In this document: positions 52,024 to 60,730 of the stretch, one piece after another
How positions within the stretch are numbered: position 1 is the stretch's first letter
How the letters are laid out: every line of letters begins with the position of its first letter
Assembly: GCA_019419995.1 (NCBI GenBank)
Contig: JAHZHZ010000001.1
Coordinates: forward strand, 202,208 to 266,207
Origin: Clostridiales bacterium
GTDB taxonomy: Bacteria; Bacillota; Clostridia; Christensenellales; Aristaeellaceae
DNA: 64,000 nucleotides
Reading direction: 5' to 3'
The notes under the pieces: model-generated
Told to the model about the DNA's origin: nothing
The model's input: only the letters and a program-made list of their open reading frames with translations
Database searches by the model: none
Program-made: the position numbers and the translations under genes

Positions 52024-52052
52024 ATTATCGCATAAATAGCACTATAAATCAA
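52024..52052 (-). promoter_or_regulatory. Promoter of the peptide operon
   Basis: On the minus strand: TTGATT (52047-52052), a 17-base spacer and GATAAT (52024-52029), about 115 bases upstream of the first ATG. Confidence 0.65.
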
Positions 52053-52308
52053 TAGTATTTAAAAGAATTAACGGAAAAGATCCCTATATTATTCGTGTTC
52101 AATTATCCTGTAAATTTAAAAGAGCTGTATCTTTTGTTGATATAATTTAGGAAATACGGGAACAATTGCCTATAAATTTGTATAGATGAATGAAAATCGG
52201 AAAAAAAGCCCCCGTGATTATTTCGACAATATGAATTTTTTTCGAAAAGCCATTTGGCATAGAAAAAACATCAAATGCCTAAAGTTATACAGATCAGAAA
52301 ATAAAAAA
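52053..52308. other. AT-rich intergenic stretch, nothing recognised
   Basis: Non-coding stretch between the peptide operon promoter and the terminator of the flavoprotein fusion gene. No gene, repeat or RNA motif was identified. Confidence 0.4.
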
Positions 52309-52348
52309 TGGCAAGGAAATCTCTCTCATCTTAAGAAATTCCTTGCCA
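52309..52348 (-). terminator. Terminator of the flavoprotein-sulfite reductase fusion gene
   Basis: A 10-bp stem (TGGCAAGGAA 52309-52318 with TTCCTTGCCA 52339-52348), followed on the minus strand by a T-rich run. Confidence 0.78.
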
Positions 52349-52427
52349 ACTGATGGTATGAAACTTATCTGGGGACAACAAAATTCAGGCACGCCTGCGA
52401 TACAAACCAGATGTCAAAGAATGCATG

Positions 52428-54986
52428 TCAGCAGGTGGCGCCGCCTTTGACGTCCTTTTCCAGAATGATCTCCTTGGAAATATTACCACTGAGCAGCTTT
52501 TCCTGTACGTATTCAAAGCCCAAGCGCTGTATTGTATCTGAAAAGCGTTCGCCGGTGCGACCTTCGTCACGGAAGAACAGGATGGCGCGTTCCACTACGT
52601 CCAATACTTCTGCTTCGGAAGTAAAGATTTTCTCCAATGTGCGTCCGTGGGCCACATTTTTGCCCCAACGCCCACCGATATAAATCTTGTAGCCGTTGAT
52701 ATACTCCTCCGTTACGCCAAAGGGGCACTTTTGCTTGCAACGGCCACAGTGGTTGCAGGCATCCATATCCACATTGAGCAGACCATTTTCCATTTTGGCT
52801 ACATGGATGGGGCAGGAGGTCTCCACCTGACATTTCTTGCACCCCTTGCATTTTCCGAAGTCGAACAGCGGCACCCGTTGGCCAATGATACCCAGATCGT
52901 TCAGATCCGGCTTAACACAGTTGTTGGGGCAGCCGCCCACGGCAATTTTAAACTTGTGGGGCAGGGTCACATTGTGATATCCCTTATAGAAACGCTCGTG
53001 CAGGATTTCGCTCAGGTGGAAGGTGTCGCATAGGCCATACTGGCATGTGGTTCCCTTGCAGGAGACGATGGGACGAACCAGCGAACCTGTGCCACCGGTT
53101 TCCAGACCGTTTTCATTCAACCAGGCGATTAGCGGATCTATGTTGTCGTAATGCACTCCCTGAATTTCCATGGTCAGGCGGCTGGTCATGGTTACCTCGC
53201 CACTGCCGAAGCGTTCGGCACCTTCGGCGATGGCGCGATGTTCATCCGTGGTGATCTTGCCGTTGCGGGTGATGACGCGCACATTGAAGACGTCGTCGTA
53301 GCGCTTGTCCTGCAGACAGCCCAGGCCCTTGACCCGCTTAATCTCCTCCGGGGGCAGCTTTGTGCCCGAGGGACGCGTTCTGTGGATGACGTTGAAGGTG
53401 GCGCCGCCCTCCAGTACGCGAGTGTTTTCATAGCCCAGTGCCCGCAGGCGATTCTGTAGCAGATAGCCACGTTTGCCCTTGGCACATACCAACAGTAGCT
53501 TTTCATTTTTATCATGTGGGAGAATGGCTTCTTCGGCCTGGTTGAGGTTGATCCATTCGCCCCCGGGAAGGGTGGGTGCGGGATGAGCATCGATCAAGTG
53601 ATAGTCTGCGGCAGCGCCGGCAGCGTATTCTGCTGGAGTAAATGAGACCAGCCGTCCACTCAGCTTGTTCAACAGTACACCACAGGCTGCGGCAATGGGA
53701 TGAATGGCCGTGGAGAAGGGGGGTGCATAGGCAAAATCCATGGTCAGCAGATCGTCCGCCTTTGCGCCCAAAGAGATGGCGGTTACGGCAATATCGGCCA
53801 TCTTGTCCACGGCTCCCGCGCCGATGACCTGAAGGCCCAGCAGGCGATGGTCATCTCGTGCCGCAATCAGTTTGACCACAAAGGATGAGGCGTCCGGGTA
53901 ATAGTGGGCCTTGTCATCCACGATGCACAGGGCGGAAATAGCGTCATAGCCAGCCTCCCGTGCTTGGATTTCGGTCAGGCCCGTGCGGGCTGCGTTGAGA
54001 TTTTCTGCAAGCTTGACAACGCCGGTGCCCATGCAGCCAGGATAGGACTGGGAATTTCCGCTGAGCGTCAATGCCAAAGCGCGCCCGGAAATGTTAGCAG
54101 TGGAACCCATGGCGGACCACTGGCGGCGGCCGGTGATGCGGTTTTTTACCATGGCACAGTCGCCCACGGCGTAGATGTCGGGAAGGTTGGTACGCTGAAA
54201 TTCGTCGGTGAGAATCAATCCTCGCTCCATTTCTAGACCTGTATTGGCCAAGAAAGCTGTGGCAGGACGAATGCCGATGGAGAGAATTACTACATCTGCG
54301 GGCAGGGTTCCGTTTCCAGTCACCACACCGCTGACTTGCTTTTCGCCGGAAATAGCCTTCAGTGCCGTGCCTGTGAGTACGCGCATGCCCTTGCTTTGCA
54401 GCTGACGACGGATGTAATCAGCCATTTCAACGTCGAAAATGCCGGGCATCAGCTGCTGTGCCATATCAATAACCGTCACGGAAGTGCCGCGGGACTTGAG
54501 GTTTTCTGCCACTTCCAGGCCAATGAAACCACCACCGACCACCACTGCCCTGTGGCAGTCATGCGCCTGAATGTATTCCCGGGCAGCAATGGCGTCTTCA
54601 GGTGTGCGTACGGTAAAGACCCCTTCCAGAGCGCTGCCTTCCACCGGAGGAACGATGGGCATTGCACCTACGGCCAATACCAGTTTGTCGTAAGACACCT
54701 TTTCACCCTGAACTGTCACCGTCTTGGACTGAGGATCGACGGCGGTCACTTCGCTCTGCGTATGTACCGAAGTGCGCGTCAAACCCATAAATTTCTCCGG
54801 AGTATTGACGATCAGCTCATCTCTGGATTCAATGGATCCACCGATGTAGTAGGGCAGGCCACATCCCGCATAGGAGATATCCTTGCCACGGGTATAAATG
54901 ACGATTTCTGCCGAGGGATTTTCCCGCTTGAGTTTGGCCGCCGTTTTGGTTCCGGCTGCAACGCCACCGACGATGACAATTTTCAA
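52428..54986 (-). CDS. Fusion of CoA-disulfide-reductase-like flavoprotein, rhodanese and sulfite-reductase-like domains
   Basis: A cytosolic redox protein of 852 residues. Residues 1-445 are an FAD/NAD(P)H flavoprotein of the CoA disulfide reductase/NADH oxidase group, with the FAD fingerprint VIVGGVAAGTKTA, redox C42 in SYAGCGLPYY, an NAD loop VVVGGGFIGLEVA near 150 and the dimerisation domain. Residues about 460-535 are a short rhodanese with C501 in LLVCAKGKRG. Residues 560-790 resemble a siroheme/4Fe-4S reductase half: C643, C648, then GGCPNNC (C686, C690), and two ferredoxin clusters (C713-C725 and C744-C754). Sulfite or persulfide reduction to sulfide is inferred. I recall the same architecture in other Clostridia. 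A LysR regulator is divergent. Confidence 0.85.
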   Translation of the reverse strand: MKIVIVGGVAAGTKTAAKLKRENPSAEIVIYTRGKDISYAGCGLPYYIGGSIESRDELIVNTPEKFMGLTRTSVHTQSEVTAVDPQSKTVTVQGEKVSYDKLVLAVGAMPIVPPVEGSALEGVFTVRTPEDAIAAREYIQAHDCHRAVVVGGGFIGLEVAENLKSRGTSVTVIDMAQQLMPGIFDVEMADYIRRQLQSKGMRVLTGTALKAISGEKQVSGVVTGNGTLPADVVILSIGIRPATAFLANTGLEMERGLILTDEFQRTNLPDIYAVGDCAMVKNRITGRRQWSAMGSTANISGRALALTLSGNSQSYPGCMGTGVVKLAENLNAARTGLTEIQAREAGYDAISALCIVDDKAHYYPDASSFVVKLIAARDDHRLLGLQVIGAGAVDKMADIAVTAISLGAKADDLLTMDFAYAPPFSTAIHPIAAACGVLLNKLSGRLVSFTPAEYAAGAAADYHLIDAHPAPTLPGGEWINLNQAEEAILPHDKNEKLLLVCAKGKRGYLLQNRLRALGYENTRVLEGGATFNVIHRTRPSGTKLPPEEIKRVKGLGCLQDKRYDDVFNVRVITRNGKITTDEHRAIAEGAERFGSGEVTMTSRLTMEIQGVHYDNIDPLIAWLNENGLETGGTGSLVRPIVSCKGTTCQYGLCDTFHLSEILHERFYKGYHNVTLPHKFKIAVGGCPNNCVKPDLNDLGIIGQRVPLFDFGKCKGCKKCQVETSCPIHVAKMENGLLNVDMDACNHCGRCKQKCPFGVTEEYINGYKIYIGGRWGKNVAHGRTLEKIFTSEAEVLDVVERAILFFRDEGRTGERFSDTIQRLGFEYVQEKLLSGNISKEIILEKDVKGGATC

Positions 54987-55018
54987 ATTCCAACACTCCT
55001 TTTCCTGTTTCTATATTG

Positions 55019-55072
55019 ATTATAACGCAATTATCCGATAAAATGAAATTATCAATTTTTATTAATAGATAA
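55019..55072. promoter_or_regulatory. Divergent promoter region with TTATC/GATAA inverted repeats
   Basis: The minus-strand -10 TATAAT is at 55019-55024. Just upstream lie two inverted pairs, TTATC-C-GATAA (55031-55041) and TTATC (55049-55053) with GATAA (55068-55072). LysR regulators bind such sites between divergent genes, so this is a likely operator for both the regulator and the fusion gene. Confidence 0.55.
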
Positions 55073-55088
55073 TTTTAGGTGATGAGCA

Positions 55089-55961
55089 ATGCTGGACTAT
55101 CGCATTTATACGTTTCTAACGTTGTATGAGGAGATGAACTACCGAAGAACGGCGGAACTTCTGAATATGACGCAACCTGGCGTGACGCAGCACATCCAGT
55201 ATCTGGAGCGGCACTATGGGGTGAAGCTATTCAGCTACGACGGAAAGACGCTGTCTCGAACGGAGGGAGCAGAGGTACTCAAGCGCCACATCAAGCGCAT
55301 ACTGGCGGAAGAAAAGGCCATATTGGAGGAGGTGAAGGGTGAAAGAGGCCTGCACCTGAGGGTGGGAGCCACCAAAACCATTGGAGAATTTGTGTTAGTG
55401 CCGGTGGTAAGGGAGTTCCTTCGTTCGCCGGAGCACAGCATCGAGCTGATGGTGGACAACACGGAAAATTTGCTGAAACTGCTGGAAAATTGTGAACTGG
55501 ATTTTGCGGTGGTGGAGGGTGTATTTGATAAGGCACAGTACGGATACCATCTATATAAAAAGGAACGTTTTACGGGCATTTGTGGGAAAAATCATCCCTT
55601 TGCAGGGAAAAAAGTGCCCATGGAACAGCTTTTTGAGCAAACGGTGGTGATTCGAGAACGAGGATCGGGAACTCGAAGAATGTTGGAACAGGTCCTTGGT
55701 GACCATGGATTCTCTCTGAACCGTTTTCAACGTGTGTTGGAAATTAGTAATTTCTCCGTGATAACTGATTTGGTGGCCAGGAACGGCGCCATTTCTTTCG
55801 CCTTTCGTCCAGTTGCCTCGCACAATGACGCCTTGACCAGTTTTGAAATTGAGGATGTACAAATCGCGGGCGAGTTCAACTTTGTCTATTGCAATCGTGG
55901 AGTGGCTATGGATAAGATTAGGGCGCTGATGGGGAGCAAGTCAAGAGAGACCTTTGGATGA
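55089..55961 (+). CDS. LysR-family transcriptional regulator
   Basis: A 290-residue LysR regulator. The N-terminal winged helix reads RIYTFLTLYEEMNYRRTAELLNMTQPGVTQHIQYLE in parts, and the C-terminal two-lobed effector domain resembles CysL/YwfK-type regulators (IRERGSGTRRMLEQVL near residue 190). AGGTGA precedes the ATG. It is divergent from the sulfite-reductase-like fusion gene with 102 bases between them, the standard arrangement for a regulator and its target. The effector may be a sulfur or acetyl-serine-like metabolite; that is inference. Confidence 0.92.
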   Translation: MLDYRIYTFLTLYEEMNYRRTAELLNMTQPGVTQHIQYLERHYGVKLFSYDGKTLSRTEGAEVLKRHIKRILAEEKAILEEVKGERGLHLRVGATKTIGEFVLVPVVREFLRSPEHSIELMVDNTENLLKLLENCELDFAVVEGVFDKAQYGYHLYKKERFTGICGKNHPFAGKKVPMEQLFEQTVVIRERGSGTRRMLEQVLGDHGFSLNRFQRVLEISNFSVITDLVARNGAISFAFRPVASHNDALTSFEIEDVQIAGEFNFVYCNRGVAMDKIRALMGSKSRETFG

Positions 55962-56030
55962 ACCATATGCCCAGGAAAAGCCGATCAATATGAAAGAAAA
56001 TTTGGTACTCGGCCTGGGTAAAGGCATGAA

Positions 56031-57206
56031 TCAGTCGGCAGGTGTTTCAGAAAGCCGGAGGCACAGCAGTAATCCCACCAGACCGGTCAGCGCTAACAGC
56101 GCAAATGCGCCGCGAAGACCAAAGTGAACTGCTATCATACCCATGAGGGAGGGATAAAGAATTCCCCCCAGGCCGCAACCTGCGCTCATTATGCCGGTGG
56201 CGCTGCCGGCGTTTTGAGGAAAGCGACGGGCCGATTCAGCCATTAACGTAGACCAGATGGGGCCACAGCTCATGCCTGCCAGGGCGCAGACGATCAGGGC
56301 GGTGAAACTGGAGCGCAGCAGAGCCAGCAGGGCAAACATCAGGCAGGATGCCCCGAAGCAGAGGATCAGTAAGCGCCTGTGATTCAGACTGCGTACGCTA
56401 AACAGCAGGCGAGACGCGGCCATTCCTGCCCAGTACAGGGATACAGCTAGCGATCCGGCTGCACCCTGCTGAATTTCTGTGGAAAACAGGCTCTCCACAA
56501 AATAACCGAACCCGCTCTCCAAACCTACATATAGGAGGATGGAAACGAACAATATGATAAAAGGAGCTGAAATAAACAGACCTGACCCGTTTCGCTGTTT
56601 GGTAGGGCGGAGGTGAGGCGTTGGGGTAGAAGAGGGAAAGGAGATAAAGCTCAGCATCAGACCCAGCAGGATGAAGGCGGCAGCACATGTATAAAATACC
56701 AGGCGCCAGCTGGCGTTGAAATGATCCATTGCCAGCCGGGTTGCAATGGGGCTTAAAACTGCACCAATGCACAGCAATGCTTGAGTAAATGTAATCCAGC
56801 GGGCAGCATTCTCGGGATCCACATCGCTCAAAATGGCGCAGCAGCCGCTCTCGCAGACGCTGTAGCCGGCACCCACCAGCAGCGCACCGCCTATATAAAC
56901 CGCGGCAACCTGTGCGCTTCCGGCGATCAAACAGCCCAGACCAAAGGTGAAGGCAGAAGCCATGAGAACCGGCTTGCGCCCTATTTTGTCTGCCAATGCG
57001 CCTGCCGGTATGGGAGCTGCGACGGCGGTGAGAAACTGCGCAGAAACCAGCAGGCCCATCCCGCCTGCATTTGCTCCAAAGTTTGCGGCTACGAGGGAGA
57101 TGACACATTGCAGCCCTCCCAGAAATACGCCGTAGAAAAACATCAGCCCGGAGGCCAGAAGGACGATTCGCCGGGCCGCGGAAGATTTAAACTGCCTAAA
57201 TTTCAA
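56031..57206 (-). CDS. Major facilitator superfamily transporter
   Basis: A 391-residue membrane transporter with 12 predicted segments. Motif A between segments 2 and 3 reads GALADKIGRKPVL near residue 70, and the central loop is basic (PTPHLRPTKQRNG). The start is TTG at 57206 with AAGGAGAGGG upstream. It converges with the LysR gene. A degenerate paired stretch (CCCAGG-CCTGGG and GCCGA-TCGGC) lies in the 69-base gap and may end both transcripts. The substrate cannot be predicted. Confidence 0.9.
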   Translation of the reverse strand: MKFRQFKSSAARRIVLLASGLMFFYGVFLGGLQCVISLVAANFGANAGGMGLLVSAQFLTAVAAPIPAGALADKIGRKPVLMASAFTFGLGCLIAGSAQVAAVYIGGALLVGAGYSVCESGCCAILSDVDPENAARWITFTQALLCIGAVLSPIATRLAMDHFNASWRLVFYTCAAAFILLGLMLSFISFPSSTPTPHLRPTKQRNGSGLFISAPFIILFVSILLYVGLESGFGYFVESLFSTEIQQGAAGSLAVSLYWAGMAASRLLFSVRSLNHRRLLILCFGASCLMFALLALLRSSFTALIVCALAGMSCGPIWSTLMAESARRFPQNAGSATGIMSAGCGLGGILYPSLMGMIAVHFGLRGAFALLALTGLVGLLLCLRLSETPAD

Positions 57207-57275
57207 AAATCCCTCTCCTTTAGTCAGTACGATCGCTTTAAGTTGCGCAAAAGAGTTTAAACAAAATAAGATACC

Positions 57276-57878
57276 TTACTTTTGCAGGGAGTCCTTGCCT
57301 TCGCAGATGTGTTGCCTTTCCGCAGCGTGGATTTTTTCCTTCGTCTCATCACGAACACAGCGTCTGAATGCCTTGAGATAGTCGCAGAAGGACACGCTAT
57401 CCTCTCCGTAGGTGAGGTTGAGGGCGTATTCATTTTCCAGCCAGGTGGAGATATCGGCTTCATTGTGCTGAATGACTGCTTCCAGCTTGTCCAGGGCTTT
57501 ATAGATGCGGGCTTCCTGAGATTCGAGGGCGTCCATTTCATTGTACAGCTGGCACAATTCTTCCCGGTAGGGCGTGGGCATTGCGTTGACCCAATCTGCT
57601 AGTTGCTCCTGTTCTCGCCGCTCATCATCGGCCGTCTTTAAAAAGCTGGGGATGTCTCCGATAAAGATTTCTCCCAGATCGTGAATCAAGCACATTTGGA
57701 TCACCTTGTCCATATCTGCCTGGGGGAATTCATCCCTCAAGAAGAAGGCCATGAGGGCCAGACGCCAGCTGTGCTCCGCCACGCTCTCGTGCCTTCCACC
57801 GGAGGTGTAACTGTGCCGGGTCACATCCTTGAGTTTTTCCGCCAGGTGTATGGTTTCCAGCAACTTCTTTACATCCAT
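57276..57878 (-). CDS. HD-domain phosphohydrolase (YfbR/HDDC2-like)
   Basis: A 200-residue HD-superfamily enzyme, probably a 5'-nucleotidase. Metal-site residues are H30 and H36 in RHESVAEHSWR and H66-D67 in LIHDLGE, with a distal Asp in ALDKLEAVIQHNEAD near residue 145. ATG 57878 with GGAGGCGG upstream is preferred to 57911. It has its own consensus promoter. The family dephosphorylates deoxynucleoside monophosphates; a link to the adjacent nucleoside kinase, divergently transcribed, is plausible. Confidence 0.87.
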   Translation of the reverse strand: MDVKKLLETIHLAEKLKDVTRHSYTSGGRHESVAEHSWRLALMAFFLRDEFPQADMDKVIQMCLIHDLGEIFIGDIPSFLKTADDERREQEQLADWVNAMPTPYREELCQLYNEMDALESQEARIYKALDKLEAVIQHNEADISTWLENEYALNLTYGEDSVSFCDYLKAFRRCVRDETKEKIHAAERQHICEGKDSLQK

Positions 57879-57917
57879 TTGACCGCCTCCGCTTTTTCGC
57901 AAAATTGGCATGCCATG

Positions 57918-57946
57918 ATTATAACATGAATATACTGGATTTTCAA
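57918..57946 (-). promoter_or_regulatory. Promoter of the HD hydrolase gene
   Basis: On the minus strand: TTGAAA (57941-57946), a 17-base spacer and a perfect TATAAT (57918-57923). Confidence 0.78.
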
Positions 57947-57960
57947 TGAACCATGTTGCC

Positions 57961-57989
57961 TTGCGTGGGCTGGTTTAAAGTGGTATAAT
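57961..57989 (+). promoter_or_regulatory. Promoter of the nucleoside kinase gene
   Basis: TTGCGT (57961-57966), a 17-base spacer and TATAAT (57984-57989) preceded by TGG, an extended -10. It is divergent from the HD promoter 15 bases away. Confidence 0.72.
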
Positions 57990-58022
57990 TGAGAACAATC
58001 ATTTTAAAAGGAGGGACTTGTC

Positions 58023-59678
58023 TTGTATTTGAAAATCAACGGCTACGAAATCAGCTGCGAGAAGGGAATGAGCTGGCTGGAGGCATGCAAAATGCTGCCG
58101 AAGGAAAGGCAAGTTTCCAGACCTTTGGGTGTCAGCGTTGAGGGGCGAACCTATGGCCTAAATGATCCTGCAGAGGAATACGCTCATGCGTTCATATTGA
58201 CCTATGCCAACGAGGAGGGCCGGCGCATCTATGAGCGATCTCTTCAGCTATTGTTTATCACTGCAGCAAATGAGCTGCGGCCAGAAGCGCATGTGCGCAT
58301 TGAGCATTCCTTTGGACAGGGAATCTACATTGAGTTCAGAGATGGGGAGATGACGCCGGAATTTATTGCCCGCCTGGAGGAGCGTATGCGGGATCTGGCG
58401 GCGAAAAATCTGCCAATTGTGCGTAAAAACGTGACCACGGATCGGGCTCAGGAGTATTTTGCCCGCACGAATCAGCTGGATAGACTGCGGATTTTAAATT
58501 ATCGTCAGTACGATCACTTTACGCTCTATCACATTGGCGACGGCCCGGAGGACTATTATTATGGTGAAATGACGCCCTATACTGGCGATGTGGACGTATT
58601 TTCCCTGGTTCCCTATGGCACGGGCGTAGTGATGATGCAGCCGGATGTGCAAAATCCTTCAAGACCGGCACAATTTAGGGACTTGCCTAAGTTGCGGCAG
58701 GTCTACCAGGAGACAGCTGCATGGAATCAGATTTTGGGATGTGAGAATGCTGCGGATCTCAATGAGATGATTGACAATCATCGATTGCGGGAGTTTATCC
58801 GCGTCAATGAAGCCCTTCAGGAGCGGAAAATACAGTCTATTGCAGACCAATTTATTGCTTCCGGCGCACGGCTAATTCTGGTGGCAGGTCCATCATCCTC
58901 GGGGAAAACCACCTTTGCCCATCGGCTGACCATTGCCCTTCGGGTGCAAGGTTTGCGTCCGGTGAAGGTTTCTCTGGACGACTATTACCGAAACCGCGCC
59001 GATTTGCCCAGGGAAGAGGATGGCTCGGTGGATTTGGAGCGCATTGACACGCTGGATACGGTCTTGCTGTCAGATCATTTGCGCAGGCTGATGGCTGGAG
59101 AAACGGTGCAGATGCCCATCTTTGATTTTACGACCTCTACTCGCAGCGAAAAAACCCACGCTTTTCATGTGGAACCGGATCAGCCTATTATCATTGAAGG
59201 AATCCATGCCCTCAATGATCAACTGACGGAAGGTATTGACCGGAAATTAAAATTTAAAATCTACATTAGCGCTCTGACTATGCTCAATCTGGATGATCAC
59301 AACCGAATTCGCACCACGGATGCCCGGTTGCTCAGGCGCATCGTGCGGGACTATCAGTTCCGGGGTACGCCTCCGGAAGAGACCATGGCCATGTGGAAAT
59401 CAGTGCGCAAAGGCGAAGAAAATTATATCTTCCCCTTTCAGGAGGAAGCTGATGTCATGATCAATTCATCGATGACCTATGAATTATGTATCATGAAAAA
59501 GTATGCTTATCCGGCGCTGCGGGAAGTGGTTCCCAGCAGTCCTCACTATACGCTGGCCCGACGGCTAGTCAAATTTTTGAATTATATTCAAACATCGGAT
59601 GTGGAGGATGAAATTCCTGTGAATTCCCTGCTGCGGGAGTTCATTGGAGGCAGTTGTTTCTATCGGGAGACGGACTAA
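58023..59678 (+). CDS. Nucleoside (uridine) kinase with N-terminal TGS/ThrRS-like region
   Basis: A 551-residue kinase. Residues 1-65 resemble a TGS domain and 65-230 the second additional domain of threonyl-tRNA synthetase (including NLPIVRKNVTTDRAQEYF). Residues about 280-500 are a uridine-kinase-like P-loop domain with GPSSSGKTT at 289-297, VSLDDYYRNR near 325 and IIIEGIHALND near 395. This fusion is widespread in Firmicutes and Thermotogae and phosphorylates nucleosides; exact specificity varies. The start is TTG at 58023 with AAGGAGGG seven bases upstream; no suitable ATG is nearby. Confidence 0.9.
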   Translation: MYLKINGYEISCEKGMSWLEACKMLPKERQVSRPLGVSVEGRTYGLNDPAEEYAHAFILTYANEEGRRIYERSLQLLFITAANELRPEAHVRIEHSFGQGIYIEFRDGEMTPEFIARLEERMRDLAAKNLPIVRKNVTTDRAQEYFARTNQLDRLRILNYRQYDHFTLYHIGDGPEDYYYGEMTPYTGDVDVFSLVPYGTGVVMMQPDVQNPSRPAQFRDLPKLRQVYQETAAWNQILGCENAADLNEMIDNHRLREFIRVNEALQERKIQSIADQFIASGARLILVAGPSSSGKTTFAHRLTIALRVQGLRPVKVSLDDYYRNRADLPREEDGSVDLERIDTLDTVLLSDHLRRLMAGETVQMPIFDFTTSTRSEKTHAFHVEPDQPIIIEGIHALNDQLTEGIDRKLKFKIYISALTMLNLDDHNRIRTTDARLLRRIVRDYQFRGTPPEETMAMWKSVRKGEENYIFPFQEEADVMINSSMTYELCIMKKYAYPALREVVPSSPHYTLARRLVKFLNYIQTSDVEDEIPVNSLLREFIGGSCFYRETD

Positions 59679-59760
59679 ATTTGCATTGAAATTGAAAAAA
59701 TGGGCGCATGCTTCCTGTCAAACCTGACCATACTAGGGTCTGCAAGGAGGGATGAAACCC

Positions 59761-60279
59761 ATGAATCAACTTAAATGGAAACGAATGTTCTTTGTGTTGG
59801 CCCTTATTTTGTTGGTAGGCGTGAGCGTTACCGGATGCATGAACCGCACAGATGGCGTGAATCCGATGCCGTCTGCAACTGCGGACTATATGCCGCAGCA
59901 GAATATGACGGCCAGTCCGTCGACGATGCAGGCTCAGCAGAACTTTGACTGGACCCGCGATGCCTCTCAGATTGAGGGCCGGATTGCCCAGATTTCCGAA
60001 ATTTCGGAGGCTCGGGTTGTAGTGACGGGAAATACCGCGCTGGTGGGCGTAAAATTCAATCAGGCCTATCAGGGACAGATGACGGAGCGCATCCGTGAAA
60101 TGGTTGCGGCAGAGGTCATGGCGGCTGATCCTCAAATTACTACTGTGGCAGTGACGGCGGATGCGGAGGATGTCAATTCCGTATACGACCTGTCTGACCG
60201 CATGCTGGCGGGCCGGGATTTGGACACACTGAAGGAAGACATTAATGAGATCGTGCGCAACGCTACGACGCTCAGATAA
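59761..60279 (+). CDS. YhcN/YlaJ-like lipoprotein
   Basis: A lipoprotein of 172 residues with a true lipobox (VSVTGC, Cys near residue 26), a Thr/Ser/Pro/Met-rich linker, and a C-terminal domain of the YhcN/YlaJ family (RIAQISEISEARVVVTGNTALVGVKF read in parts, then DPQITTVAVTADAE). Relatives in Bacillus are spore or membrane lipoproteins. ATG 59761 is chosen: AAGGAGG at 59744-59750 is ten bases away, while the ATG at 59752 is only one base from it. The next gene follows by nine bases. Confidence 0.87.
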   Translation: MNQLKWKRMFFVLALILLVGVSVTGCMNRTDGVNPMPSATADYMPQQNMTASPSTMQAQQNFDWTRDASQIEGRIAQISEISEARVVVTGNTALVGVKFNQAYQGQMTERIREMVAAEVMAADPQITTVAVTADAEDVNSVYDLSDRMLAGRDLDTLKEDINEIVRNATTLR

Positions 60280-60288
60280 GGAGTACAC

Positions 60289-60651
60289 ATGAAACATGGC
60301 ACGGGGCGGAAAGCACACATTGCAGAGGGATGGCTATTGGCTGCCTCTGTGGGGCTTGTGCTGACCTTGTCCCTGGGCATATGGCTTAACCGGCAGCCGC
60401 GGAATGTATCCGTGGCGCCGGTTCACTTTGTTCAGGAGGATGTACTGGAACGGGCTGTACAGGTGCAGATCAACCTGGCGGATGTCAGGGAACTGATGCA
60501 GCTGCCGGGCATAGGAGAAGTGTTGGCGGCGCGCATAGTGGAGGATCGGGAACTGAATGGACCTTATGAGTGTATAGAGGATTTGTTGCGCGTCAAAGGC
60601 ATCGGGGAGGCTAAGCTGGAGGAGCTGCGTCCCTATGCCAGGGTGGAGTGA
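60289..60651 (+). CDS. comEA: ComEA-like helix-hairpin-helix protein
   Basis: A 120-residue membrane-anchored DNA-binding protein. One N-terminal membrane segment (about residues 15-33) is followed by tandem helix-hairpin-helix motifs, LMQLPGIGEVLAARIVEDRE and LLRVKGIGEAKLEEL, ending at RPYARVE. ComEA binds incoming DNA at the cell surface during transformation. This form lacks the SLBB domain present in longer ComEA proteins, and no comEC is adjacent in the window, so a competence role is likely but not certain. Confidence 0.83.
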   Translation: MKHGTGRKAHIAEGWLLAASVGLVLTLSLGIWLNRQPRNVSVAPVHFVQEDVLERAVQVQINLADVRELMQLPGIGEVLAARIVEDRELNGPYECIEDLLRVKGIGEAKLEELRPYARVE

Positions 60652-60730
60652 AAAGAGCCTTGAACTGAGGCGGGAAATGCGTTAAACTGGAAATAATAGT
60701 GGGAATTTTTTCTTCGGGGGACGAAACGCT

